The notes under the pieces were generated by a model, which saw only the letters and a list, made by a program, of their open reading frames with translations, did not search any database and was not told where the DNA came from. DNA of 13,610 nucleotides from CAZAMT01 sp964486145 (GTDB lineage: Bacteria; Bacteroidota; Bacteroidia; Bacteroidales; JAAAOM01): the NCBI GenBank assembly GCA_964486145.1, contig CAZAMT010000094.1:1-13610 (forward strand). The letters are read 5' to 3'. Below, piece after piece: positions 6,679 through 13,610 of this stretch (position 1 is the stretch's first letter; the number at the start of each line of letters is the position of its first letter). Made by a program: the position numbers and the translations under genes.

Positions 6679-7515
6679 ATGAATAAACATGTTGGCATAG
6701 GATTTCGGAGAGACCTTGCAGATGTAATCATTGAAAAAAAACATTTTGAACCGGTTTTCATTGAGATGGCTCCGGAAAACTGGATTGAAATGGGGGGCTT
6801 CTGGAAGAAAAAACTGGATGCGGCTGCCGAAAAATTCCCGGTTACATGCCACGGTTTATCATTATCAATCGGTAGTCCCGAGGATCTTGATTACGAATTC
6901 CTGAAGAAACTCAAAACCTTCCTGCAACAATACCAGGTTAAGATATTTTCAGAACACTTGAGTTATACCAAATCGCAAAATGCACATTTATATGATTTAC
7001 TTCCCATTCCGTTTAGGGAGGATGCCGTAAAACATGTGGCGTCACGAATAAAAGAAGTACAGGAAATTCTTGAAAGAAAAATAGCGATTGAAAACGTTTC
7101 CTATTATACACCGGTGGCGGCCGAAATGACAGAAGTTGAATTCATTTCAAACATTGTGGAGGAAGCTGACTGCCAGTTATTGCTTGATGTTAATAATGTT
7201 TATGTCAACGCCTTTAATCACCAGTATAATCCAAAAGAATTTATTCAACAACTGCCGCTGGAACGGGTGGCATATATTCACATGGCAGGACATGAACAGG
7301 TGGAGCCCGACCTGATTATCGACACACACGGGCAACCCATCATTGACCGGGTGTATGAGTTGTTTGAATGGACCATTGGGCAGATGAAACCGGTACCTGT
7401 CTTATTGGAAAGGGATTACAATTTCAATGATGTTCCGCAGCTATCCCGTGAACTATCATTGTTGGAGCAAATTACATCAAAAAAGTGGGAGGTGTATCAT
7501 GAAACTGTTGGATGA
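6679..7515 (+). CDS. hvfB: MNIO-family (DUF692) multinuclear iron oxidase, HvfB-like peptide maturase
   Basis: Cytosolic non-haem iron enzyme predicted to oxidise the precursor cysteines. The 278-aa protein is a TIM barrel beginning GIGFRRDL and carries the ligands conserved in this family. Visible in order are Glu29 (FIEMAPENW), His58 (CHGLSLSIG), His93 (SEHLSY), Glu138/Asn139 (AIENVSYY), Asp170 with Asn172/173 (LLLDVNNVYVN), His201 and His205 (YIHMAGHE), Asp215/His217 (IDTHGQP) and Glu244 (LLERDYN). Family members use two or three irons and oxygen. HvfB makes an oxazolone/thioamide pair per EGKCG cysteine, and the related bufferin enzyme a thiooxazole. The gene follows the precursor and its 3' end overlaps hvfC by 17 nt, so the two are probably made together and form a complex. 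Confident in the family and role; the exact modification is unknown. Confidence 0.93.
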   Translation: MNKHVGIGFRRDLADVIIEKKHFEPVFIEMAPENWIEMGGFWKKKLDAAAEKFPVTCHGLSLSIGSPEDLDYEFLKKLKTFLQQYQVKIFSEHLSYTKSQNAHLYDLLPIPFREDAVKHVASRIKEVQEILERKIAIENVSYYTPVAAEMTEVEFISNIVEEADCQLLLDVNNVYVNAFNHQYNPKEFIQQLPLERVAYIHMAGHEQVEPDLIIDTHGQPIIDRVYELFEWTIGQMKPVPVLLERDYNFNDVPQLSRELSLLEQITSKKWEVYHETVG

Positions 7516-8251
7516 AACGCGAACCGCACAACATTCCCTGGCAACCTATTGCCGCACCGGTGAACAGGTGCAGATTCCGGGGGTAAAGCAAAACCGACTG
7601 CACCACTACCGCAGACTCGTGAGAAATGTAATCAATAATACCCTCGAACAAGCGTATCCCATAACACTGGATATTCTCACTCAAAAGGAGTGGGACAACC
7701 TGGTTGATGATTTTCTTGTTAGTCACAATGCACAAACACCCCAGGTGTGGAAGCTGCCAAATGAATTTTATGATTTTGTACGGGACAATGCATACCATAA
7801 AAAATTGAAGCGTCCTTACCTAAACGATTTATTACATTTTGAATGGATTGAAATTGAAATACACACCATGCCGGATGAAGAAATTTCAGCTTATACCGAA
7901 TCCGGAGATATGCTTCAGGATCAACTTGTTTTCACCCCGGAATTTCGGATTATTCAATTGGAATATCCTGTTCACCTGATGACTGCACACGAATCAGTAA
8001 AGAATAAAGGAAATTTCTACCTTTTAGTATTCCGTGAAAAAAATACGGGGAATGTTAATTTCTTAAACCTTTCTGTTCTGCTTGTTTACCTCATTGAGCA
8101 AATGCATCATGAAAAGAAAACCTTAAATGAAATTCTACCGGATTTACAAAATTTATTTGGTATAACAAACAAAGAGGAAGCAAAAAACAAAATTAAGCAG
8201 TTCTTAAACCTTCTGTATCAGCAAAAATTTCTGATGGGTTATAAAAGGTAA
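7499..8251 (+). CDS. hvfC: DUF2063 (HvfC/BufC-like) partner of the MNIO oxidase
   Basis: A 250-aa protein whose N-terminal part (about residues 5-95) is the helical DUF2063 domain, seen in QIPGVKQNRLHHYRRLVRNV and the following segment to about FYDF. The C-terminal half is a mixed alpha/beta region with EFRIIQLEYPVH and a helical end (about 180-250). Database names call DUF2063 a putative DNA-binding domain. In MNIO systems it acts instead as the partner that binds the precursor leader and presents it to the oxidase. The start at 7499 is fixed by a GGGAGG Shine-Dalgarno at 7487-7492, six bases upstream, and by the family beginning. An earlier in-frame start would add 24 residues without likeness. 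It overlaps hvfB by 17 nt, indicating translational coupling. Confidence 0.88.
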   Translation: MKLLDETRTAQHSLATYCRTGEQVQIPGVKQNRLHHYRRLVRNVINNTLEQAYPITLDILTQKEWDNLVDDFLVSHNAQTPQVWKLPNEFYDFVRDNAYHKKLKRPYLNDLLHFEWIEIEIHTMPDEEISAYTESGDMLQDQLVFTPEFRIIQLEYPVHLMTAHESVKNKGNFYLLVFREKNTGNVNFLNLSVLLVYLIEQMHHEKKTLNEILPDLQNLFGITNKEEAKNKIKQFLNLLYQQKFLMGYKR

Positions 8252-8269
8252 TGCATATTTATAACCCAT
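8234..8269 (+). terminator. 12-bp perfect hairpin spanning the hvfC stop codon
   Basis: ATGGGTTATAAA (8234-8245) is perfectly complementary to TTTATAACCCAT (8258-8269), with a 12-nt loop that contains the hvfC stop codon (8249-8251). A short T-run (8285-8289) follows at a distance, too far for a standard intrinsic terminator. It divides the oxidase/partner pair from the DoxX gene. It could lower downstream expression, protect the upstream mRNA, or mark a processing site. The pairing is certain from sequence; the function is inferred. Confidence 0.55.
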
Positions 8270-8316
8270 AAAGCAACATATCATCTTTTTATTGTAACAC
8301 GTTAAACATTGGTGCC

Positions 8317-8751
8317 ATGAGATATTATCAAAATTTTGTGAAAGCAGTTAGCTTACTAAAAGATTTACCGCTGTTGTTTATGCGATTAATTTTAGCTTAT
8401 GGCTTCTACATGCCTGCCAGGAATAAATGGGCTGATATTGGAGCAATTGCGGATTGGTTCGCAAGCATGAATTATCCATTACCAACGCTGAATGCATATC
8501 TGGCAGCAGGTACGGAAGCAGCGGGTGTAGTACTTTTAACCCTGGGATTACTGAATCGGGTTATTTCCATTCCGCTTATCATTGTTATGCTTGTGGCTAT
8601 TTTTACTGTTCACGCGGGAAATGGATTTAGTGCAGGAGATAACGGCTTTGAAATACCATTGTACTATATGATTATGTTATTTACAATTCTGGTTTATGGT
8701 CCTGGTAAAATCAGTGTGGATTATTTCACTTCAAAAGCAGAAAGAAAGTAG
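8317..8751 (+). CDS. DoxX-family membrane protein of the RiPP operon (HvfX-like)
   Basis: A 144-aa integral membrane protein with four predicted helices (about 17-33, 57-77, 81-101, 112-130) and the DoxX features: an R-L-I-L-A-Y-G-F first helix, AGTEAAGVVLLTLGL in the second, and a His in VHAGNGFSAGDNGFE before the last. DoxX proteins are regular companions of DUF692/DUF2063 pairs, where the database name is HvfX-type copper RiPP maturation protein. A role in export, membrane redox chemistry or copper handling of the peptide is suspected but not shown. It lies 65 nt after hvfC, behind a hairpin, and is followed by a clear terminator, so it is the last gene of the unit. No Shine-Dalgarno is seen before the ATG at 8317. 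Confidence 0.85.
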   Translation: MRYYQNFVKAVSLLKDLPLLFMRLILAYGFYMPARNKWADIGAIADWFASMNYPLPTLNAYLAAGTEAAGVVLLTLGLLNRVISIPLIIVMLVAIFTVHAGNGFSAGDNGFEIPLYYMIMLFTILVYGPGKISVDYFTSKAERK

Positions 8752-8776
8752 GTAAGGTTTAGGTTTATGATTAGAT

Positions 8777-8814
8777 ATACCGCCCGATCTATTGATTTGG
8801 GTGGTATTTTTTTT
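8777..8814 (+). terminator. Intrinsic terminator of the RiPP operon
   Basis: ATACCGCCC (8777-8785) pairs with GGGTGGTAT (8799-8807): nine pairs, one G-U. Eight Ts run from 8807 to 8814. This is a standard rho-independent terminator 25 nt after the DoxX stop. It separates the RiPP operon from the DUF2721 gene. Confidence 0.85.
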
Positions 8815-8852
8815 GAAAAAGGTTATTTTTACTGTGGAATTTTCATCGATCA

Positions 8853-8879
8853 TACTTTTGGAGAAATGAATGATCATTC
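8853..8879 (+). promoter_or_regulatory. Candidate promoter and palindromic operator of the DUF2721 gene
   Basis: TACTTTTG at 8853-8860 is an exact TAnnTTTG match, placing the start of transcription near 8867. GAATGATCATTC (8868-8879) is a perfect 12-bp palindrome right at that point, where a repressor dimer could bind. No good -33 TTG is visible. In addition AAATGAATGA (8864-8873) is perfectly complementary to TCATTCATTT (8926-8935), so the leader RNA may fold into a long hairpin ending just before the ATG at 8945. Confidence 0.4.
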
Positions 8880-8944
8880 TCGGACAAACGGAAGGAATTA
8901 TCAATGAAAATAAATGACACTATTCTCATTCATTTATACTGATT

Positions 8945-9343
8945 ATGAAATTAACCTTAACCACACCCGCTTTATTGTTTTCAGCCATATCGCTGCTGTT
9001 GCTGGCATATACCAATCGATTTCTCGCCATTGCTTCCCTGGTAAGAGGATTGAGGGATAAGTATCTTGAAAATCCAAGCGGTATATTAATTGGACAAATT
9101 AAAAATCTCCGGTCAAGACTTTCGCTTATCCGCAACATGCAAATCATGGGGTTGGCCAGTTTATTGCTTTGTGTGGTTTCCATGTTTTTAATCTATGTTG
9201 ATTTTTACAACGCCGCGGTTTATACATTTGGAATTGCCCTGGTATTGTTGATCCTGTCTCTTTCTCTTTCCATCAGGGAGATTCAGATTTCAGTGAAAGC
9301 GTTGAATCTTCACCTTCGTGACATTGATAAAACCATCGATTGA
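8945..9343 (+). CDS. DUF2721 family small membrane protein
   Basis: A 132-aa protein with three hydrophobic helices (about residues 8-28, 66-87 and 90-110). A basic cytosolic loop with NRFLAIASLVRGLRDKY lies after the first helix. A heptad-like C-terminal helix (IREIQISVKALNLHLRDID) follows the last. This layout and the L-A-Y-T-N-R-F stretch fit DUF2721, a family of unknown function. Transcription is probably independent: a terminator lies upstream and the next gene starts 241 nt downstream with its own candidate promoter. I cannot give a role. Confidence 0.75.
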   Translation: MKLTLTTPALLFSAISLLLLAYTNRFLAIASLVRGLRDKYLENPSGILIGQIKNLRSRLSLIRNMQIMGLASLLLCVVSMFLIYVDFYNAAVYTFGIALVLLILSLSLSIREIQISVKALNLHLRDIDKTID

Positions 9344-9584
9344 TATTTTTGATAGCGTTTTTATCTTATTGATTGTATATGTATTGATTCGTTCAAATCT
9401 TATGGAATTTCAATAAATGGCATTTTCTCACTAAGTCTACCTGGCAGATTGTTAGCTATGAAACAAATGCTTTACCTAATCTTTTCCCCGGATTTTAAAC
9501 TCAATGATAAAAAATTCATTTTCTAATAGAATTTTTTTATATTTACATCAGCACAGAACAGCACAGTATAGAAGGATGACTAAA
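9344..9584 (+). other. Spacer before the GntR regulator, with candidate promoter and operator repeats
   Basis: No gene is supported in this 241-nt spacer. Near its right end TATATTTA (9538-9545) matches seven of eight positions of the -7 consensus. It is followed at once by a direct repeat CAGCACAG (9549-9556 and 9559-9566) with a 10-bp period, one helical turn, sitting where transcription would start. Before it, AAAAAATTC (9509-9517) is complementary to GAATTTTTT (9529-9537). These could be the regulatory site of the fucose module, possibly bound by the GntR protein itself, although GntR operators are usually inverted repeats. Confidence 0.35.
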
Positions 9585-10571
9585 ATGAGCTTTCACATCG
9601 ATTCATCTCTGAATTCAACCAAACAAGCCCAGATTATTGATGCCATAAGCAACGCGATTAATAATGGAGACTACGCAATCGGAGATGCACTGCCATCTGT
9701 TAATCAGTTAAGTAACGAACTCAACGTTTCAAGGGACACGGTTTTTAAAGCATATTCTGAATTGCGCAGACGCGGTCTCATTCAGTCTACACCGGCCAAA
9801 GAATACAGGGTGGCTGATTCGAACAACAAGGTGTTTATGTTTCTTGACTCTTATTCCCCTTTCAAAGATGTTTTGTATAATTCATTTATTGAGCATCTGC
9901 CTGAAAATTATCAGGTAGATCTGGGTTTTCACCATTATAATTTCCGTGTTTTTGAAACCGTCATTCTCGATAGCATTGGCAAATACAATGTTTACATTGT
10001 TATGAATTTCAACAATGAAAAAATTGCAGATGTATTAAGAAAGATTGATCCAAACAAATTGCTTATTCTTGATTGGGGCGATTTTAAGGCGGAAAGATAC
10101 GCGTATGTTTGCCAGAATTTCGGTGAACAGGCTTCCAATTGTTTTCGTGATGCTGAACCTGCTTTCAGGAAATATCACCAGTTGAATTATGTATACCCCA
10201 GGGGTTCTGTTCATCCGCAGATCACGTTAAATTATTTTGAATTGTTTTGCAGTGAGATAAACAAGCCTTGCAATAAAATTGAAAAAATCAACGAAACTGC
10301 CATCCGGGCTGGCCATGCTTACCTGATTTTTCGTCAGAAGGACCTTGTACAAATCCTTCAGCATGCAAGATCGAAGAAATTGGCAATTGGTAGTGAAATT
10401 GGCATCATTGTTTACAATGATACGCCTTTGTATGAAGTTATAGACCAGGGCATAACATCAATTTCAACTGATTTTAGCCTCATGGGACGACGGGCAGCTT
10501 CTTTTGTGAAATCAAAGGAAAAGATTCGACAAATTATTCCAACAAAATTAATTATGAGAAATTCTTTATAA
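9585..10571 (+). CDS. GntR-family regulator with sugar-binding-like sensor domain
   Basis: A 328-aa transcription factor. The N-terminal winged helix (about residues 3-78) shows the GntR pattern GDYAIGDALPSVNQLSNELN followed by VSRDTVFKAYSELRRRGLIQ. The remaining part (about 82-328) resembles a periplasmic-binding/LacI-like sensor, with a final stretch GIIVYNDTPLYEVIDQGITSIS. Bacteroidetes use this fusion next to sugar-utilisation genes. Here fucI starts 8 nt downstream, so L-fucose or a derivative is the likely effector (inference). The start at 9585 gives MSFHID, the usual Bacteroidetes beginning, and has AGAAGG at 9570-9575, nine bases upstream. The ATGs at 9576 and 9504 are less likely: the first has no room for that site, the second lies in the promoter region. 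Confidence 0.88.
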   Translation: MSFHIDSSLNSTKQAQIIDAISNAINNGDYAIGDALPSVNQLSNELNVSRDTVFKAYSELRRRGLIQSTPAKEYRVADSNNKVFMFLDSYSPFKDVLYNSFIEHLPENYQVDLGFHHYNFRVFETVILDSIGKYNVYIVMNFNNEKIADVLRKIDPNKLLILDWGDFKAERYAYVCQNFGEQASNCFRDAEPAFRKYHQLNYVYPRGSVHPQITLNYFELFCSEINKPCNKIEKINETAIRAGHAYLIFRQKDLVQILQHARSKKLAIGSEIGIIVYNDTPLYEVIDQGITSISTDFSLMGRRAASFVKSKEKIRQIIPTKLIMRNSL

Positions 10572-10579
10572 ATCAAAAA

Positions 10580-12364
10580 ATGTTACCAATGAATAGATTA
10601 GAAGGAACTTTACCAAAAATTGGCATTCGTCCTGTGATTGACGGACGCAGGGATGGCGTTCGTGAATCGCTGGAAGATCAGGTGATGAATATGGCGAAGA
10701 ATGTAGCATCCTTTTACGAAACCAAGTTGAAACATGCCGATGGCAGCAATGTGGAATGCATCATTGCTGACACTTGCATTGGAGGTATTGCAGAGGCTGC
10801 ACGTTGCGCTGAAAAATTTGAGAAAAGCGGGGTAGGGGTATCCTTAACAGTTACTCCTTGTTGGTGTTACGGCACAGAGACCATTGACATGAATCCTATA
10901 ATCCCTAAAGCTATCTGGGGATTCAATGGAACGGAACGACCGGGTGCTGTTTATCTCGCGGCTGCATTGGCCGGACACAACCAAAAGGGTTTACCCGCAT
11001 TTGGTATTTATGGCCAGGATGTGCAGGATGCCGGTGATACTGAAATACCCGGGGATGTTCAGGAAAAACTGATTCGTTTTGCAAAAGCCGGACTCGCAGT
11101 TGCAACCATGAAAGGTAAATCATACCTTTCAATAGGTGCGGTTTCCATGGGAATTGCCGGTTCCATTGTAAACGAAGATGTTTTTCAGAATTATCTGGGC
11201 ATGCGGAATGAATATGTTGACATGACGGAAATAACCCGCCGGATTGATCGTAAAATTTATGATGAGGATGAATTCATGAAAGCGTTGGCATGGACAAAAG
11301 ACAACTGCCTGGAAGGCGGAGATAAAAATCCGGCCGAAAAACAATTTTCAAGGAAAGAAAAAGACCAGATTTGGGAGTATGTAGTGAAAATGACCATGAT
11401 CATGCGTGATTTAATGGTTGGAAATGAAAAGCTTGACACCATCGGTTTTGGAGAGGAAGCATTGGGCCACAACGCAATTGCATCCGGTTTCCAGGGGCAA
11501 CGTCAGTGGACTGACCACTTGCCAAACGGAGATTTTTCGGAGGCAATATTGAATTCTTCTTTTGACTGGAACGGTATCCGTCAGCCTTTTATGGTTGCTA
11601 CTGAAAATGATTCGTTGAATGCCGTACCAATGCTGTTTGGTCATCTACTCACCGGACGGGCACAAATATTTGCAGATGTTAGAACCTATTGGAGTCCGGA
11701 AGCAGTGAAACGTGTCACCGGTCAGTCACTGGAGGGTATGGCAGAAAACGGCATTATTCACCTTATTAATTCAGGCTCGGCAACACTTGATGGAACAGGA
11801 CAACAAACGCAGGATGGACAACCGGTGATGAAACAGCACTGGAACATAACCGAGAATGAAGTAAAAAAATGCTTGGATGCCACTACCTGGTATCCGGCTA
11901 CAACCGAATATTTTCGTGGTGGAGGTTTTTCTTCGGGTTACCTGTCAAAAGGAGGAATGCCGGTTACCATGTCACGGGTAAACCTTATCAAAGGAGTTGG
12001 GCCTGTCATTCAAATAGCGGAAGGTTACAGCGTGGATATACCCGATGATATTCACCGGATTCTTAACGATCGTACAGATCCAACCTGGCCGACAACTTGG
12101 TTCGTACCTTATCTTACAGGTAAAGGAGCTTTTAAAGATGTTTATACTGTTATGGCAACATGGGGTGCAAACCATGGAGCTATTAGTTTCGGTCATATTG
12201 GTGCTGATTTGATTAGTCTGGCTTCCATTCTGCGCATCCCGGTGTCAATGCATAATGTTTCTGAAGAAAAAATATTCAGACCCAGTGCGTGGTATGCCTT
12301 TGGTATGGATAAAGAAGGTTCCGATTACCGGGCATGTAACACGTATGGACCACTTTACAAATAA
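10580..12364 (+). CDS. fucI: L-fucose isomerase
   Basis: Cytosolic Mn-dependent ketol isomerase converting L-fucose to L-fuculose, the first step of fucose breakdown. It also acts on D-arabinose in characterised relatives. The 594-aa protein is collinear with the E. coli enzyme from PKIGIRPVIDGRRDGVRESLE to the end (ACNTYGPLYK). Metal and catalytic residues are in place: Glu342 (VATENDSLN), Asp366 (FADVRTYW) and His532 (WGANHG). The Cys-rich TPCWCYG and the STWP-type TWPTTWF motif are also conserved. The start is ATG 10580 or ATG 10589, and neither has a Shine-Dalgarno; I kept the first. It lies 8 nt after the regulator and 5 nt before the DUF6786 gene, so all three are probably one transcript. 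Confidence 0.97.
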   Translation: MLPMNRLEGTLPKIGIRPVIDGRRDGVRESLEDQVMNMAKNVASFYETKLKHADGSNVECIIADTCIGGIAEAARCAEKFEKSGVGVSLTVTPCWCYGTETIDMNPIIPKAIWGFNGTERPGAVYLAAALAGHNQKGLPAFGIYGQDVQDAGDTEIPGDVQEKLIRFAKAGLAVATMKGKSYLSIGAVSMGIAGSIVNEDVFQNYLGMRNEYVDMTEITRRIDRKIYDEDEFMKALAWTKDNCLEGGDKNPAEKQFSRKEKDQIWEYVVKMTMIMRDLMVGNEKLDTIGFGEEALGHNAIASGFQGQRQWTDHLPNGDFSEAILNSSFDWNGIRQPFMVATENDSLNAVPMLFGHLLTGRAQIFADVRTYWSPEAVKRVTGQSLEGMAENGIIHLINSGSATLDGTGQQTQDGQPVMKQHWNITENEVKKCLDATTWYPATTEYFRGGGFSSGYLSKGGMPVTMSRVNLIKGVGPVIQIAEGYSVDIPDDIHRILNDRTDPTWPTTWFVPYLTGKGAFKDVYTVMATWGANHGAISFGHIGADLISLASILRIPVSMHNVSEEKIFRPSAWYAFGMDKEGSDYRACNTYGPLYK

Positions 12365-12369
12365 AAATA

Positions 12370-13593
12370 ATGATGTTTAACAAATCAATTTGGTTGGTGA
12401 TAGCGATTGCATGCCCCATAATATATTGGGGCTGTAATCGCACCGGCAACCTTGAATCCGCTAAGGGTACTTTTGGTTATGATTACCATTTTTTAAACCA
12501 ACACGTTTCACCTGTCATCCTATCCGATAAGGATAGCAGTTCCATGATAATCATGGTACCCGAATACCAGGGGAGAGTAATGACTTCCACTGCTGCTGGT
12601 ATGGATGGATATAGTTTTGGTTGGATCAACTACGAATTAATCCAATCTGATGAAATCAACCCCCAATTTAATCCATATGGAGGTGAAGAACGACTATGGC
12701 TTGGTCCTGAAGGCGGCCAATTTGCCATATTTTTTAAGCCTGATGTTTCATTTGACTTTAAAAACTGGAAAACACCATCCGTCATTGATACAGAACCTTT
12801 CAATCTCATTCGCAAAACCAATAAGTCAGTAACGTTTTCAAAATCAGCCCAATTACAAAACTATGCCGGATTTCGGTTTTCAATCAGTATCAAAAGAACC
12901 GTTGAGTTGTTGCAGAAGGCACATATAAGAAATCATTTGGGAATATCTCTTGAAAACCTTGATGTGGTTGGTTACCAGTCAACGAACATATTGAAGAATA
13001 CAGGGAAAAATGGTTGGAATAAAGATACCGGTTTATTATCTGTTTGGATGCTCGGAATGTTCCATCCATCACCGGAAGCAACTATGATTTTACCTTACCA
13101 GACAGGTTCTGCAGATAGCCTGGGCTATATTGTGAATGAAAATTACTTTGGCAGTATTCCTGACGAACGATTAAAACTTAAAAACGGCATCATTTATTTT
13201 AAGGCTGACGGCAAACACCGTGGAAAAATTGGAATTTCTGCCAAACGGGTAAAACCTTACGCCGCAAGTTATGATCCCGTCAACAATGTACTGACTGTAC
13301 TGGAGGTTGAATTACCTGCAGATCCTGCCAAATATCATTATGTGAACTCATCCTGGGAAATTCAGGAAGAACCTTTCCGGGGTGATGTTATCAATGCGTA
13401 CAATGACGGGCCTCTTGCAGATGGAAGTCAACTCGGGCCTTTTTATGAGCTTGAGAGCTCATCGCCGTCAAAGGAACTCAAGCCGGGAGAAAGTGTAAAA
13501 CATGTTCAGCGGACATATCATTTTGTTGGTAACGAAGAGACTTTATCAATAGTTACCAAAAGGCTCTTCGGAATTGAGCTATCACAAGAATAG
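12370..13593 (+). CDS. DUF6786-type secreted protein or lipoprotein, mutarotase-like
   Basis: A 407-aa exported protein of a Bacteroidetes family I recognise as DUF6786. The N-terminus has a hydrophobic signal (about 6-20) ending in Cys22 (YWGC) or Cys15 (AIAC). Neither is a perfect lipobox, so a lipid anchor is likely but not certain. Family hallmarks are MVPEYQGRVMTSTAAG, the Gly-rich NPYGGEERLWLGPEGGQF (about 97-114), IYFKADGKHRGKIGIS, and the C-terminal RGDVINAYNDGP and GPFYELESSSP. The last resembles endings of galactose-mutarotase-like beta-sandwich proteins, so sugar binding or epimerisation is a fair guess; the activity is not known to me. It follows fucI by 5 nt, which ties it to fucose use in the periplasm or at the outer membrane. 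The start could be ATG 12370 or 12373. Confidence 0.8.
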   Translation: MMFNKSIWLVIAIACPIIYWGCNRTGNLESAKGTFGYDYHFLNQHVSPVILSDKDSSSMIIMVPEYQGRVMTSTAAGMDGYSFGWINYELIQSDEINPQFNPYGGEERLWLGPEGGQFAIFFKPDVSFDFKNWKTPSVIDTEPFNLIRKTNKSVTFSKSAQLQNYAGFRFSISIKRTVELLQKAHIRNHLGISLENLDVVGYQSTNILKNTGKNGWNKDTGLLSVWMLGMFHPSPEATMILPYQTGSADSLGYIVNENYFGSIPDERLKLKNGIIYFKADGKHRGKIGISAKRVKPYAASYDPVNNVLTVLEVELPADPAKYHYVNSSWEIQEEPFRGDVINAYNDGPLADGSQLGPFYELESSSPSKELKPGESVKHVQRTYHFVGNEETLSIVTKRLFGIELSQE

Positions 13594-13610
13594 TATAAAT
13601 GATAGCAGAA

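Noticed and set aside
7427..7498. Upstream extension of the DUF2063 gene
   Set aside because: It lies wholly within the oxidase gene, adds residues unlike the family, and the Shine-Dalgarno at 7487-7492 points to ATG 7499.
7499..8251. DUF2063 protein as a transcription factor
   Set aside because: The old domain label is putative DNA-binding, but next to a DUF692 oxidase and a KCG-motif precursor the peptide-maturation partner role fits far better.
9509..9537. AAAAAATTC/GAATTTTTT inverted repeat as an intrinsic terminator
   Set aside because: The stem is almost purely A-T and would be weak, and it sits where the next gene's promoter is expected. Listed only as part of the spacer.
9504..9584. 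Longer N-terminus for the GntR regulator
   Set aside because: It would cover the candidate -7 element and the direct repeats. The extra residues are not part of the winged helix, and AGAAGG fits ATG 9585.
13599..13610. ATG at the right edge (MIAE...) as the start of the next gene
   Set aside because: Only four codons are visible. A further fucose gene is plausible six bases after the previous stop, but there is nothing to support an identity.

Overview
The window looks like a chromosomal segment of a Bacteroidota bacterium, probably class Bacteroidia and possibly an environmental Marinilabiliales or Prolixibacteraceae relative. This rests on moderately AT-rich DNA, the pyrG-yidC pair, a YidC with a long charged N-terminal stretch, a Bacteroidetes-type LysA, rare Shine-Dalgarno sites, and several TAnnTTTG-type -7 promoter elements. 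All twelve genes I accept lie on the + strand. There are no RNA genes, CRISPR arrays or insertion sequences. The taxonomy is an inference from protein style and gene order, not from a marker comparison.

Region 1 (1-5066) is housekeeping: CTP synthase (pyrG), the membrane insertase YidC, a 216-nt leader with small inverted repeats, and diaminopimelate decarboxylase (lysA).

Region 2 (about 5100-8814) is the most interesting part. It is a complete copper-type RiPP locus of the Hvf/bufferin class. An ECF sigma factor and a small soluble HxxxCxxC anti-sigma factor come first. After a candidate ECF promoter come a secreted Lys-rich precursor with five xKCG motifs (HvfA-like), an MNIO/DUF692 iron oxidase (HvfB-like), a DUF2063 partner (HvfC-like) and a DoxX-family membrane protein. 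RNA hairpins separate precursor from oxidase and partner from DoxX, and a clear intrinsic terminator closes the unit. The likely logic is that metal or redox stress releases the sigma factor. The precursor is then made in excess, its cysteines are oxidised by the MNIO enzyme with its partner, and the peptide is exported to bind copper outside the cytoplasm.

Region 3 (8815-9343) is a stand-alone DUF2721 membrane protein whose leader carries a 12-bp palindrome and a long inverted repeat.

Region 4 (9344-13593) is a sugar module: a GntR-type regulator with a sugar-binding-like sensor domain, L-fucose isomerase (fucI), and a secreted or lipid-anchored DUF6786 protein with a mutarotase-like ending. 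The genes are 5-8 nt apart and almost certainly co-transcribed. The module probably continues beyond the right edge.
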